Below, piece by piece: positions 44,421 through 52,837 of a DNA stretch of 64,000 bases; position 1 is the stretch's first letter, and each line of letters begins with the position of its first letter. The notes beneath the pieces are model-generated. The model did not search any database. It was not told where the DNA came from and saw only the letters and a list, made by a program, of their open reading frames with translations. Source of the DNA: Tenacibaculum tangerinum. Its GTDB lineage: Bacteria; Bacteroidota; Bacteroidia; Flavobacteriales; Flavobacteriaceae. Position numbers and translations under genes: made by a program. The stretch lies in assembly GCF_029853675.1 (NCBI RefSeq), contig NZ_CP122539.1, forward strand, positions 2,189,001 through 2,253,000, in the 5' to 3' direction.

Positions 44421-44534
44421 TTTTTGATATATCCCCCGAAATCTCTCGACATGCTTAAGAAGCAAAAATAAAGGTAAAATCAAGTATTCTAAAAGAAAAT
44501 GGAAACATTTTCTTACGACAAGGATTATTAAATT

Positions 44535-44972
44535 ATGAATGAGCGAGAGCAAAAAAAAATTTCTAGAAGAAAAAGGTTGTGGTTCACTCCATTAACAGGT
44601 TGTTTGGGGGTTTTTATATCAATTTTTTTACGTATTAAAGCGGTATTTTTTGGTGCACCAAAAATAATTAGCAAAGCTACTCCTTTTGAGTATGCCATTG
44701 AACAGGCGTTTAAAAACGAAACAGTGATTGAAAATTTAGGACAGTCTATCGAAAAATATGGAACTCCATCAGGAAATACTTCGATTACAAGTGATGGAGG
44801 AAATGTTGATATTTCTATTCCGATAAGAGGAGATAAAGGGGAAGGTACGCTAATTGTTAAAGGAATTAGGGTGAATGGAGAATGGGTTTATAAAGATTTA
44901 TATGTTGTTGTTACAAGAACCCAAGAAGAAATTAATTTATTGGAAAAAGAAAGAGCTTTAGAGACTGTTTAG
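44535..44972 (+). CDS. Coa1/Tim21-like cytochrome c oxidase assembly factor family protein
   Basis: Protein of 145 residues with a basic N terminus (NEREQKKISRRKRLW), one membrane helix (LTGCLGVFISIFLRI, about 19-34) and a small soluble domain (IEQAFKNETVIENLGQSIEK, DISIPIRGDKGEGTL, EWVYKDLYVVV). This matches the bacterial Coa1 family. The role is by family only. It is on the opposite strand inside the biotin cluster, and its end overlaps bioA by 15 bases, so it looks like an intruder in that operon. Confidence 0.8.
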   Translation: MNEREQKKISRRKRLWFTPLTGCLGVFISIFLRIKAVFFGAPKIISKATPFEYAIEQAFKNETVIENLGQSIEKYGTPSGNTSITSDGGNVDISIPIRGDKGEGTLIVKGIRVNGEWVYKDLYVVVTRTQEEINLLEKERALETV

Positions 44973-46223
44973 AATCTTTGTAATAGTTGTATATATTCTC
45001 TCAAGTTGGTCTTCTGTAATTACATAAGGCGGTTGAATATAAATGGTATTTCCTAACGGGCGTAAGAAAACACCTTCGTTCATAAACGATTGTAAAAGTT
45101 GATCTCGTAAGGTACCGTAACGACCTGCATTGGTGTTTAAATCAATAGCCAAAATAACGCCTTTATATCTTACCGAACTTACTTTTGAATGCTTTTCGAT
45201 TTTCTTAGAAAATTCTTTGTGAGAACTTGAAATGTACTCGATATTATCTTGAATTTCTTGTGTTTTTAATAACTCAATGCTTGCCAATGCAGCACTGCAG
45301 GCTATTGGGTTCGCAGCATAGGTATGACAATGAAAGAAACCTTTGGCAATGTCATTGTCTAAAAAAGCAGCATAAATTTCTTCCGTACACGAAGTAATGG
45401 ACATAGGAACCAGTCCAGCTGTTAACGCTTTACTTAAACATATAATATCTGGTTTGGTAGCGACTTCGTCAGAAGCAAAATAGTTGCCAGTTTTTCCAAA
45501 ACCAGTCATCACTTCATCAGCAATAGTTAAAATGTTATTTTTCTTACAAATCGCTAAAATAGTATTCAAATCTGCTGCTTTGTGTATTTTCATCCCGGCA
45601 GCTCCTTGAATTAATGGTTCATAAATGAATCCTACGACGTTATTTTCTGAAATTATCTGATGTAATTGCTCAGCAATAATCTCGTTATTCTCTCCGTTTG
45701 GAACAGGAATACGTTGAATATCCATTAAAAAATCTTCGAACGGACCGTTATATACCGATAATCCAGAAACGGACATCGCTCCAAAGGTATCTCCGTGAAA
45801 ACCATTTTCAAAAGCAATAAACGTAGTACGCTTTTCACCTTTGTTAAAATAGTATTGCAATGCCATTTTAATACCTGCTTCTACCGCAGTAGAACCGTTA
45901 TCGTTAAAGAAAATTCTGTTTTGATTCTTCGGAAGAATTTTTATCAATTCTTCCGATAATCTCACTGCAGGCTCGTGCGTAAAATCGCTAAACATTATTT
46001 GATCTAATGTTTGCATTTGTTGGTAAACACGACTGGTAATAAAATCATTACAGTGCCCAAACATACAGGTGTACCAAGACGAAATAGCATCAATATATTC
46101 GTTACCATCTTCATCGGTGAGTATGCAACCTTTTGCTTTTACAATTCCTAAACTGTCGGGATGTGTTTGGTGTTGTTTTAGCGGATGCCACAAATGTTTT
46201 TTATCGCGTTCTTGTAAGCTCAT
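44958..46223 (-). CDS. bioA: Adenosylmethionine-8-amino-7-oxononanoate aminotransferase
   Basis: PLP enzyme of 421 residues that converts KAPA to DAPA using SAM as amino donor. PLP-binding Lys265 (CLSKALTAG), Asp in TIADEVMTGFG and the SSWYTCMFGH substrate region (about 48-57) identify BioA rather than other class III aminotransferases. It begins 23 bases inside the upstream membrane-protein gene, so translation is coupled. It is the fifth gene of the bioF-DUF2007-bioD-membrane protein-bioA unit. Confidence 0.96.
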   Translation of the reverse strand: MSLQERDKKHLWHPLKQHQTHPDSLGIVKAKGCILTDEDGNEYIDAISSWYTCMFGHCNDFITSRVYQQMQTLDQIMFSDFTHEPAVRLSEELIKILPKNQNRIFFNDNGSTAVEAGIKMALQYYFNKGEKRTTFIAFENGFHGDTFGAMSVSGLSVYNGPFEDFLMDIQRIPVPNGENNEIIAEQLHQIISENNVVGFIYEPLIQGAAGMKIHKAADLNTILAICKKNNILTIADEVMTGFGKTGNYFASDEVATKPDIICLSKALTAGLVPMSITSCTEEIYAAFLDNDIAKGFFHCHTYAANPIACSAALASIELLKTQEIQDNIEYISSSHKEFSKKIEKHSKVSSVRYKGVILAIDLNTNAGRYGTLRDQLLQSFMNEGVFLRPLGNTIYIQPPYVITEDQLERIYTTITKILNSL

Positions 46224-47349
46224 CTATTTTGTTCTTTTGAAAAAGAGCTGTCAAATGTACAACAGAAATACATAAAACCACCCCGAAATAGGCAATAAAC
46301 AATAGCCACATAATCGAGGTAGCAAACAATTCAGAAAAAAATGTCGGGAAAAGCAAAAAGGCTTCTGAAGTGAGTAAGAAAACGATATAAACAACCCAGA
46401 TACTTTGACGAATTTTTGTACCCAATTCCATCCAAATAAAAGGAAGGTACATCCCTAAGAAAAGAAAATGCAACCAAGCAATGAGCATAAATCTGTTCGT
46501 TATAACTAAGTTCGAAAAGTAAGGAATGCTGCCAAAACAGTTTAGGATTCCGATAAACAAGAGAGTTCCAAAAAACAATTGATATTGTAATTTTTGATTT
46601 GAAAATGATTTTTTAAGTTTTAGGAAAAACAAGAACAGCGCTATGGAACCAATACTTCCTACAATTTGAATAGCCAAATGATTGAAACTGTATTGTAATG
46701 AATGCGCATACAAAAGTGTAATAGCACCCACAAGTAAGCTCATTTGTTTTTTTGTTAACCGAATGGTTGTTTTTTGAAAGAGTATGGCAAGCATCCAAAG
46801 AAAAAAGGAACCGAAATACTGAAAGTGTAAGTAGAAGAAAATAGCTTGTTCGTACCAAGGAGAAGCTTGCATTTTAAGAGCCATCAACGGACCTAGCGCA
46901 TACGGACCAATAGAAGATATAAAGTGAAAGATACTACCTGTTTTAATTAAGATTAGGTCTGATTTTTTACCTACTAATCGTTTCCACAACCTTATAACAA
47001 GACAATAACTTATCCATAAGTGTAGGGTAGAAAATGTAATCGTAACCAAGGCATATCCTTGTATGATAAATCCGACTAACAAAACAGCTACACAAACTTG
47101 CAATGCAAGATATAATCGATAAGAAGTTGTATCGATTCCGTTCGTAAATCTGGTAAAAAGCAGTACAATCAAAGCATTGAACACAAAACCCAATAACATA
47201 ATGTGAGAATGGGAGTGCAATACAAACTTAAAAGGAAAGTTAGCAATACTTCCTGTAAAAGCATAACGCAAAACGAGCCCTATGATACCTCCTAAAAAAC
47301 CAAAAAGCAACGGGAAAGACCAAAGATGTTTTGCGGTAATAGCTTTCAT
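46201..47349 (-). CDS. Histidine-rich multi-pass membrane protein in the biotin operon
   Basis: Integral membrane protein of 382 residues with about 11-12 hydrophobic segments. Histidines cluster near or in helices: HSHSH at 45-49 (KFVLHSHSHIMLLGF), His110, His142, His175 (FYLHFQYFGSFFLW), His216, His224 and His294 (AWLHFLFLG). The pattern recalls haem-copper oxidase subunit I or NnrS-like proteins, but I cannot assign it. It fits exactly between bioD (0-base gap) and bioA (23-base overlap), so it is translated with biotin enzymes. A redox or transport role in pimelate/biotin metabolism is speculation. Confidence 0.75.
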   Translation of the reverse strand: MKAITAKHLWSFPLLFGFLGGIIGLVLRYAFTGSIANFPFKFVLHSHSHIMLLGFVFNALIVLLFTRFTNGIDTTSYRLYLALQVCVAVLLVGFIIQGYALVTITFSTLHLWISYCLVIRLWKRLVGKKSDLILIKTGSIFHFISSIGPYALGPLMALKMQASPWYEQAIFFYLHFQYFGSFFLWMLAILFQKTTIRLTKKQMSLLVGAITLLYAHSLQYSFNHLAIQIVGSIGSIALFLFFLKLKKSFSNQKLQYQLFFGTLLFIGILNCFGSIPYFSNLVITNRFMLIAWLHFLFLGMYLPFIWMELGTKIRQSIWVVYIVFLLTSEAFLLFPTFFSELFATSIMWLLFIAYFGVVLCISVVHLTALFQKNKIDELTRTR

Positions 47350-47958
47350 TTATAAGTTGGGTTTAAATAATTCAGCGTATTCTTTAATGACATTTTTATC
47401 GAAATAAGGCTCTTCTTCAATACGTCCAATTACAGGAGCACCTGTCATTTTTTTGATACTATCTTCGGTGGTTTTATGTTCGTTTCCAGAAAAAATTAGC
47501 GAAACATCAAATCCTTTTTCTTTTAGTAGGTTAACGGTTAATAAGGTGTGATTAATACTTCCTAAATAATGACGAGAAACTACGATAACCTTATAATTAG
47601 GTTTTATAAGGTCTAATAAAGTGTTTTTAGTATTCAGCGGAACTAATAAGCCGCCAGCACCTTCAATAACCAAATGATTTTCAGTGGTTGGCTCTTTTAT
47701 ATTGTCGATTTCAATAGTAATTCCGTCAATTTCAGCGGCAGCATGCGGACTCATAGGGGTTTGTAGCGCGTATGCATTTGGGTGAAATACAGTTTTTGAA
47801 TTAGAAATTAGTTTTTTTACTTTATGAGTATCAGAATAATCTAAGTCTCCTGATTGGATAGGTTTCCAATAATCAGCTTGCAAGGCCTCAGTTACAATGG
47901 CTGAAGCGACGGTTTTACCCACCTCTGTTGAGATTCCTGTGATAAAATACTTATTCAT
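47350..47958 (-). CDS. bioD: Dethiobiotin synthetase
   Basis: ATP-dependent carboxylase of 202 residues that closes the ureido ring of DAPA. The P-loop is GISTEVGKT (about 8-16), the DAPA-binding TPMSPHAAAE segment follows, and VIEGAGGLLVPL is the second conserved block. It overlaps the DUF2007 gene by 4 bases and abuts the membrane-protein gene. Confidence 0.96.
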   Translation of the reverse strand: MNKYFITGISTEVGKTVASAIVTEALQADYWKPIQSGDLDYSDTHKVKKLISNSKTVFHPNAYALQTPMSPHAAAEIDGITIEIDNIKEPTTENHLVIEGAGGLLVPLNTKNTLLDLIKPNYKVIVVSRHYLGSINHTLLTVNLLKEKGFDVSLIFSGNEHKTTEDSIKKMTGAPVIGRIEEEPYFDKNVIKEYAELFKPNL

Positions 47959-48335
47959 TTAAAAATTGTTTTACAATCGTTGCAAATTAATTTCTTGCTT
48001 TCAAAAAAAGGAAAAAGCATAAAAAAGATGTTTTTACGCTGTAAATCGGCAACTAATATGTTGGTTGAATTACATTTAGGACAATGAATAGCACTCCCAT
48101 TTTCATCTTTTACGTATGCTCTTATTTCGTTATAGATAGCAACCGCTTTTTCTAAATCATTATTATGTACTAGCAACTTTACTCCACCAATGGCTTGACT
48201 AATCAAGGGGTCAGAATCAATTGTTTTTTCGTCCATCAACATGGTTCTGATATTTTCAGAATCTAACTTAGCCTTTATCACTTGTGCTTCAGTAGAATAT
48301 TCGAATACCGCTAAAATGGTGTACGTATCTTGCAT
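47955..48335 (-). CDS. DUF2007 protein with a C-terminal zinc-ribbon
   Basis: Protein of 126 residues. Residues 1-75 are a DUF2007 (signal-transducing protein-like) domain (VFEYSTEAQVIKAKLDSENI, SQAIGGVKLLVHNNDLEKAV). Residues about 90-125 contain CPKCNSTN and CNDCKTIF, a four-cysteine metal site around a hydrophobic stretch (IFFMLFPFFESKK). It is translationally coupled to bioF (overlapping stop and start) and to bioD. Its role in biotin synthesis is not established; a regulatory or metal-sensing adaptor is possible. Confidence 0.85.
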   Translation of the reverse strand: MQDTYTILAVFEYSTEAQVIKAKLDSENIRTMLMDEKTIDSDPLISQAIGGVKLLVHNNDLEKAVAIYNEIRAYVKDENGSAIHCPKCNSTNILVADLQRKNIFFMLFPFFESKKLICNDCKTIFK

Positions 48336-49471
48336 TATATTTTTTGAACAAAAGTAGCAAGGTTCTCTAAAACATGGGTAATTTCTTTTTTAGAATTGTA
48401 GGTATGTAAGCAAAAACGCAAGCGTTCTTCACCTTTAGGGATAGTAGGTGATAAAATGGGCTTCACATCAAAGCCACGCTGCTGCAATTGCAAAGCCATA
48501 TTTTTTACATGCTCATTTCCTGAAATAATACAGCAATGAATGGCAGAAGTACTCTTGATAAAGTTTAATTGCAATCGATTAGACTCTGCAATAAAATGTT
48601 GAATGTTTTGTCGAAGCTGTTTTTTAGAATTGCTAATGGCTAATTCATCGTATGCACTTTTTATAGTAGCTATCGCATGAGGAGGCAACCCTGTAGTGTA
48701 AATAAAACTGCGAGAAAAATTAATGAGATACTGTTGTAGTTGTTTGCTTCCTAATACAGCAGCGCCATGGCATCCTAAGGCTTTTCCGAAGGTAATAATT
48801 CGAGCAAAAACAGCCTCTTCAAGCTGTAGTTCTTGAATCAACCCGTAGTTAAAAACACCTAAGGCATGTGCTTCATCGACAATGAAATGTACATTCGCAT
48901 ATTTCTTAATTACTTTAGTCATTTCTACTAAGTCAGGAGAGTCTCCATCCATAGAAAAAACAGCTTCGGTAACTACATACACTTCTGAACTATCAAATTC
49001 AACAAACCGAAGTATTTTTTCTTCTAAGTCTTTTATGTTATTATGTTGAAACTTAAAAGATTTTGCATTCGATAATTGAATTCCGTCTCGTATGGATGCA
49101 TGAATGAGCTCATCATACAAAATAACATCACCCCGTTGAGGTATCGAAGCAAAAAAGCCAATATTTGCATCGTAACCAGAATTAAAAATTAAAGCCGTTT
49201 CTGCATGGTGAACCTTGGCTATCTGTTTTTCAACGGTTGTATATAGTTTGTGATTTCCAGAAAGTAAGCGAGAGCCTGTAGCGCCGTTCACTTTTATATT
49301 ATTGTCAACTAGAAGCTGCTGTGTGTTGTTAAAAATAACGTCAGATTTCGCAAACCCTAAATAATCATTTGAAGAAAAATCAACAAGGGAATTTTCTTCA
49401 CCAAGTTCCCTCAAAGAGTATTGTGCTACTCTTTGTAAAATTTTTTGTTGTAGTTTTTTAGGAAATTGCAT
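48335..49471 (-). CDS. bioF: 8-amino-7-oxononanoate synthase
   Basis: PLP enzyme of 378 residues that joins pimeloyl thioester and alanine to give KAPA. It belongs to the alpha-oxoamine synthase family: SSNDYLGF, GATGSRLLSGNH, FNSGYDANIGF, VDEAHALGVF, and PLP-Lys230 in TFGKALGCHGAA. As the first gene of the biotin transcript it commits the pathway. It starts 46 bases from the tRNA-Asn gene, with a terminator between them, so its promoter must be within or across that terminator. Confidence 0.95.
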   Translation of the reverse strand: MQFPKKLQQKILQRVAQYSLRELGEENSLVDFSSNDYLGFAKSDVIFNNTQQLLVDNNIKVNGATGSRLLSGNHKLYTTVEKQIAKVHHAETALIFNSGYDANIGFFASIPQRGDVILYDELIHASIRDGIQLSNAKSFKFQHNNIKDLEEKILRFVEFDSSEVYVVTEAVFSMDGDSPDLVEMTKVIKKYANVHFIVDEAHALGVFNYGLIQELQLEEAVFARIITFGKALGCHGAAVLGSKQLQQYLINFSRSFIYTTGLPPHAIATIKSAYDELAISNSKKQLRQNIQHFIAESNRLQLNFIKSTSAIHCCIISGNEHVKNMALQLQQRGFDVKPILSPTIPKGEERLRFCLHTYNSKKEITHVLENLATFVQKI

Positions 49472-49483
49472 GGTATAAAAATA

Positions 49484-49515
49484 AAAAAAGACTCACGTAT
49501 TGGTAAGTCTTTTTT
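49484..49515 (-). terminator. Terminator after the tRNA-Asn pair
   Basis: AAAAAAGACT and AGTCTTTTTT form a perfect 10-bp stem with a 12-base loop. It ends tRNA transcripts before bioF. Confidence 0.8.
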
Positions 49516-49516
49516 G

Positions 49517-49590
49517 CTCCCCCTCTTGGGCTCGAACCAAGGACCCTCTGATTAACAGTCAGATGCTCTAACCAACTGAGCTAAGGAGGA
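49517..49590 (-). tRNA. tRNA-Asn (GUU), downstream copy
   Basis: 74 bases. On the minus strand the 5' acceptor TCCTCCT pairs with AGGGGGA and the D arm is AGCTCAGTTGGTTAGAGC. The anticodon stem-loop CTGACTGTTAATCAG has anticodon GTT, and the T arm contains GGTTCGAGCC. The discriminator is G; CCA is not encoded. Confidence 0.95.
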
Positions 49591-49651
49591 ATGTTCATTT
49601 AGAACAATATATATGTATTGTAGAAATTATCGGCTTCTACGTTGCCTTTTG

Positions 49652-49725
49652 CTCCCCCTCTTGGGCTCGAACCAAGGACCCTCTGATTAACAGTCAGATG
49701 CTCTAACCAACTGAGCTAAGGAGGA
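49652..49725 (-). tRNA. tRNA-Asn (GUU), upstream copy
   Basis: Sequence identical to the copy at 49517-49590, with the same anticodon GTT, separated by 61 bases. CCA is not encoded. Both are transcribed from the promoter at 49758-49788. Confidence 0.95.
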
Positions 49726-49757
49726 ATTTAAAACATACTTGTCTTAAAATGCGAGTG

Positions 49758-49788
49758 CAAATTTAAGGTGTTTTTTTATATCTGCAAA
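49758..49788 (-). promoter_or_regulatory. Promoter of the tRNA-Asn pair (TTTG-N19-TAAATTTG)
   Basis: On the minus strand TTTG (top 49785-49788) and TAAATTTG (top CAAATTTA at 49758-49765) are 19 bases apart, an ideal flavobacterial -33/-7 pair, 33 bases before the first tRNA. Confidence 0.75.
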
Positions 49789-49946
49789 TTATTTTTACAA
49801 AAAGTAGGTAGAAAATTTTTCATTTCTGAATTTTAACAAATTATTTTTCAAAAAAGGGGCGTTTAATTAGAATTTAACAAAAACAAAATACACTTTAAGA
49901 AGTTTAAAATTAGACTAAAAAGGAACGGTATTTTTCGTAAAAGTTG

Positions 49947-49954
49947 TACTTTTG
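49947..49954 (+). promoter_or_regulatory. -7 box TACTTTTG for sucA-sucB
   Basis: TACTTTTG fits TAnnTTTG and lies 40 bases before the sucA ATG. No matching -33 TTG; TTTTTCG at 49931 is too close. The rest of the 49726-49994 gap is AT-rich with no gene. Confidence 0.45.
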
Positions 49955-49994
49955 TCACCATTATTCTTATAGATAGAAAAGTATAACAAAATAT

Positions 49995-52721
49995 ATGGAC
50001 AAGTTTTCGTTCTTAAACGCAGCACATGCAGGTTTTATAGGTGATTTGTATGAACAATATCAAAAAAATCCTGATGCGATAGAACCAAGTTGGAGAAGTT
50101 TTTTTCAAGGGTACGATTTGGCTAATGAGAAGTATTCTTTAACAGATGAAGAAGTTTCGGTTGAGGTTCCAGAAGAAGTACGTAAAGAGTTTTTAGTAAT
50201 CGATTTAATTAACGGTTATCGTACTCGTGGTCACCTGTTTACAAAAACAAATCCAGTACGAGAAAGAAGAACCTATACTCCTACGTTAGATATTGAAAAC
50301 TTTGGGTTAGATCAATCTGATTTATCTACAGTTTTTAGTGCAGGAGAAATTTTAGGTATAGGACCTAAAAGTTTAGCAGAAATTATAGAATATCTAAAAA
50401 CAGTTTTCTGTGAAAGTATCGGAGTAGAGTACATGTACGTGCGCAACCCCGATGAATTAAAATGGTGGAACGAGCGTTTAAATAAAAACGCAAACCATCC
50501 TAATTATGATGTAGAAGCTAAAAAATACATTCTTACAAAACTAAATCAAGCATCGACTTTCGAAAGCTTTTTACAAACGAAATACGTGGGGCAAAAGCGA
50601 TTCTCAGTAGAAGGAGGAGAAACCTTAATCTCTGGATTGAGTGTCGCACTAAAAGATGCTGCAGAGTTATATGATGTAGAAGAATGTGTATTAGGAATGG
50701 CACACCGCGGACGCCTAAATACGCTAGTAAATATTTTTAAAAAGCCTGTTAGAGATCTCTTTAGCGAATTTGAAGGAAAAGATTTTGAAGACCAAGATAT
50801 CGATGGTGATGTAAAATACCACTTAGGTTTAACGCTAAGTAAAGAGTATCAAGGTGGACAAAAAATGAAAATGAATTTAGTTCCGAATCCATCACACTTA
50901 GAAACTGTTGATGCAGTAGCTGAGGGAATTGTTCGAGCTAAAATAGATAAGGATTATGAAGGAAACGAAAATAAAATATTGCCAATTTTAGTACACGGTG
51001 ATGCTGCAATTGCAGGTCAGGGTATTGTGTACGAAGTGGTGCAAATGGCACAATTAAATGGCTATAAAACAGGGGGTACCATTCATGTAGTAGTAAACAA
51101 TCAAGTAGGGTTTACCACCAACTATTTAGACGGACGTTCGAGTACCTATTGTACCGATGTTGGTAAGGTAACTTTGTCGCCAGTGCTACACGTGAATGCC
51201 GACCATGCAGAAGCCGTATGTCATGCCATGGAAATGGCAGTTGAATATCGTATGAAATTCAATAAAGATATTTTTATTGATTTATTAGGATATCGTAAAT
51301 ACGGGCACAACGAAGGGGATGAGCCTCGTTTTACCCAACCAAAACTGTACAAAGCAATTTCTAAGCATAAAAATGCTAGAGAGATTTACGCAAACAAACT
51401 CATCGCAGAAGGAAGCATTAGTGCAGACTATTTACAAGAAATCACAGAAGAATTTAAGGCACATTTAGAAGTCGAGTTTGCCGAGTCTAAAAAGAAGGAA
51501 ACGTCTAAAATTCAAGAATTCATGCCAGATGTATGGGAAGGTTTTGTGCGCAAGCAGCTACAAGATATGCTGCAGCCTGTCGATACAACTTATCCGGTAG
51601 AAGACTTGAAAGGTATTGCCAGCGTAATTTCAAAAACGCCAGAAGGGCATAAGTTTGTGCGTAAAGCAGAACGTATCTTAAAAGGTCGTGAAAAAATGGT
51701 TTTTGAAGACAATTTACTCGATTGGGGTACGGCAGAGAATCTTGCGTATGGTACGTTGTTAGAAGAAGGATATGATGTGCGTATCTCGGGAGAAGATGTA
51801 GAAAGAGGAACGTTCTCTCACCGTCATGCCATTATGCGTGATGAAGAAACGTTAGAACGGGTTAACTTGTTAAACACGAATTCGAAGAATAAAGGAGAGA
51901 TGACCATTTACAACTCTCATTTATCGGAATATGGAGTGTTAGGTTTTGATTATGGATATGCCATGGCAGCACCCAATACCTTAACTATTTGGGAAGCTCA
52001 GTTTGGTGATTTTGCCAACGGAGCCCAAATTATGTTCGACCAATATATTTCTTCGGCAGAAGATAAATGGAAGTTGCAAAATGGCTTGGTAGTATTGTTA
52101 CCTCATGGTTATGAAGGACAAGGGCCTGAACATTCATCGGGTAGAATAGAGCGATTTTTACAATCGTCATCTACCGATAACTGGACCATCGCTAACTGTT
52201 CTACACCAGCTAATATGTATCACATATTACGCCGTCAGATGAAGCGTGATTTTAGAAAGCCATTAATTGTTTTCACTCCCAAAAGTTTATTGCGTTTGCC
52301 AAAGGCGGTAAGCACTATTGAAGAGTTGGCTAACGGAACCTTCCAAGAAGTAATTAACGATACTATTGATGCATCAAAAGTAAAGAAAATGGTGTTCTGT
52401 ACGGGTAAATTTTATTACGACTTGTTAGCAGAACGCGAAAAGTTAGGCAGAGAAGATGTAGCTTTGGTTCGTATAGAGCAATTGTTCCCATTACACAATG
52501 ATAAAATTAAAGAGGCAATGAATCAGTATCCAAATGTAGAACGTTATGTTTGGGCACAAGAAGAGCCTAGAAATATGGGAGCTTGGAGTTATATGTTACA
52601 ACGTTTTGAATTGGCTAGGTTAGAATGTGCTTCGGAAGAGTATCGTTCGGCACCCGCAGCGGGTTCAAGTGCACGTTTTAAAAGACGTCATCAAGCTATT
52701 ATTGATAAGGTTTTTGATTAA
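49995..52721 (+). CDS. sucA: 2-oxoglutarate dehydrogenase E1 component
   Basis: Thiamine-diphosphate decarboxylase of 908 residues in the TCA-cycle 2-oxoglutarate dehydrogenase complex. The N terminus FLNAAHAGFIGDLYEQY with PSWRSFFQGY is typical of flavobacterial E1. The active centre appears in VLGMAHRGRLNTLVNI, the ThDP-binding GDAAIAGQGIVYE and VVVNNQVGFTTN, and the C-terminal transketolase domain (GTFSHRHA, YGVLGFDYGYA, LLPHGYEGQGPEHSSGR). It is upstream of sucB in an operon, with a 116-base structured spacer. Confidence 0.97.
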   Translation: MDKFSFLNAAHAGFIGDLYEQYQKNPDAIEPSWRSFFQGYDLANEKYSLTDEEVSVEVPEEVRKEFLVIDLINGYRTRGHLFTKTNPVRERRTYTPTLDIENFGLDQSDLSTVFSAGEILGIGPKSLAEIIEYLKTVFCESIGVEYMYVRNPDELKWWNERLNKNANHPNYDVEAKKYILTKLNQASTFESFLQTKYVGQKRFSVEGGETLISGLSVALKDAAELYDVEECVLGMAHRGRLNTLVNIFKKPVRDLFSEFEGKDFEDQDIDGDVKYHLGLTLSKEYQGGQKMKMNLVPNPSHLETVDAVAEGIVRAKIDKDYEGNENKILPILVHGDAAIAGQGIVYEVVQMAQLNGYKTGGTIHVVVNNQVGFTTNYLDGRSSTYCTDVGKVTLSPVLHVNADHAEAVCHAMEMAVEYRMKFNKDIFIDLLGYRKYGHNEGDEPRFTQPKLYKAISKHKNAREIYANKLIAEGSISADYLQEITEEFKAHLEVEFAESKKKETSKIQEFMPDVWEGFVRKQLQDMLQPVDTTYPVEDLKGIASVISKTPEGHKFVRKAERILKGREKMVFEDNLLDWGTAENLAYGTLLEEGYDVRISGEDVERGTFSHRHAIMRDEETLERVNLLNTNSKNKGEMTIYNSHLSEYGVLGFDYGYAMAAPNTLTIWEAQFGDFANGAQIMFDQYISSAEDKWKLQNGLVVLLPHGYEGQGPEHSSGRIERFLQSSSTDNWTIANCSTPANMYHILRRQMKRDFRKPLIVFTPKSLLRLPKAVSTIEELANGTFQEVINDTIDASKVKKMVFCTGKFYYDLLAEREKLGREDVALVRIEQLFPLHNDKIKEAMNQYPNVERYVWAQEEPRNMGAWSYMLQRFELARLECASEEYRSAPAAGSSARFKRRHQAIIDKVFD

Positions 52722-52729
52722 AAATAAAT

Positions 52730-52792
52730 GCGTTAGGGATTGTAGCAAGCTACCATGTAGCGCGAAAAGCCCGACCCGATAGGGAAACGCCC
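52730..52792 (+). ncRNA. Structured spacer element between sucA and sucB
   Basis: GCGTT at 52730 pairs with AACGC at 52786-52790. Inside are GTAGCAAGCTAC (5-bp hairpin) and CCCGACCCGATAGGG. The motif set GTTAGGGATTG ... AGCCCGACCC ... AGGGAAACGCCC is one I remember as an interspersed flavobacterial element; whether it matches a named RNA family (for example Flavo-1) must be tested. It could be processed RNA, an attenuator or a repeat. Confidence 0.45.
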
Positions 52793-52837
52793 AACAAAAA
52801 GAAATAAAATAATTCAGATATATAAAATTTAGAACTG

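Noticed and set aside
44322..44552. 76-codon minus-strand frame taken as a whole gene
   Set aside because: Its N-terminal half is meaningless; only the last part matches a GIY-YIG domain that continues in other frames, so it is annotated as a pseudogene instead.
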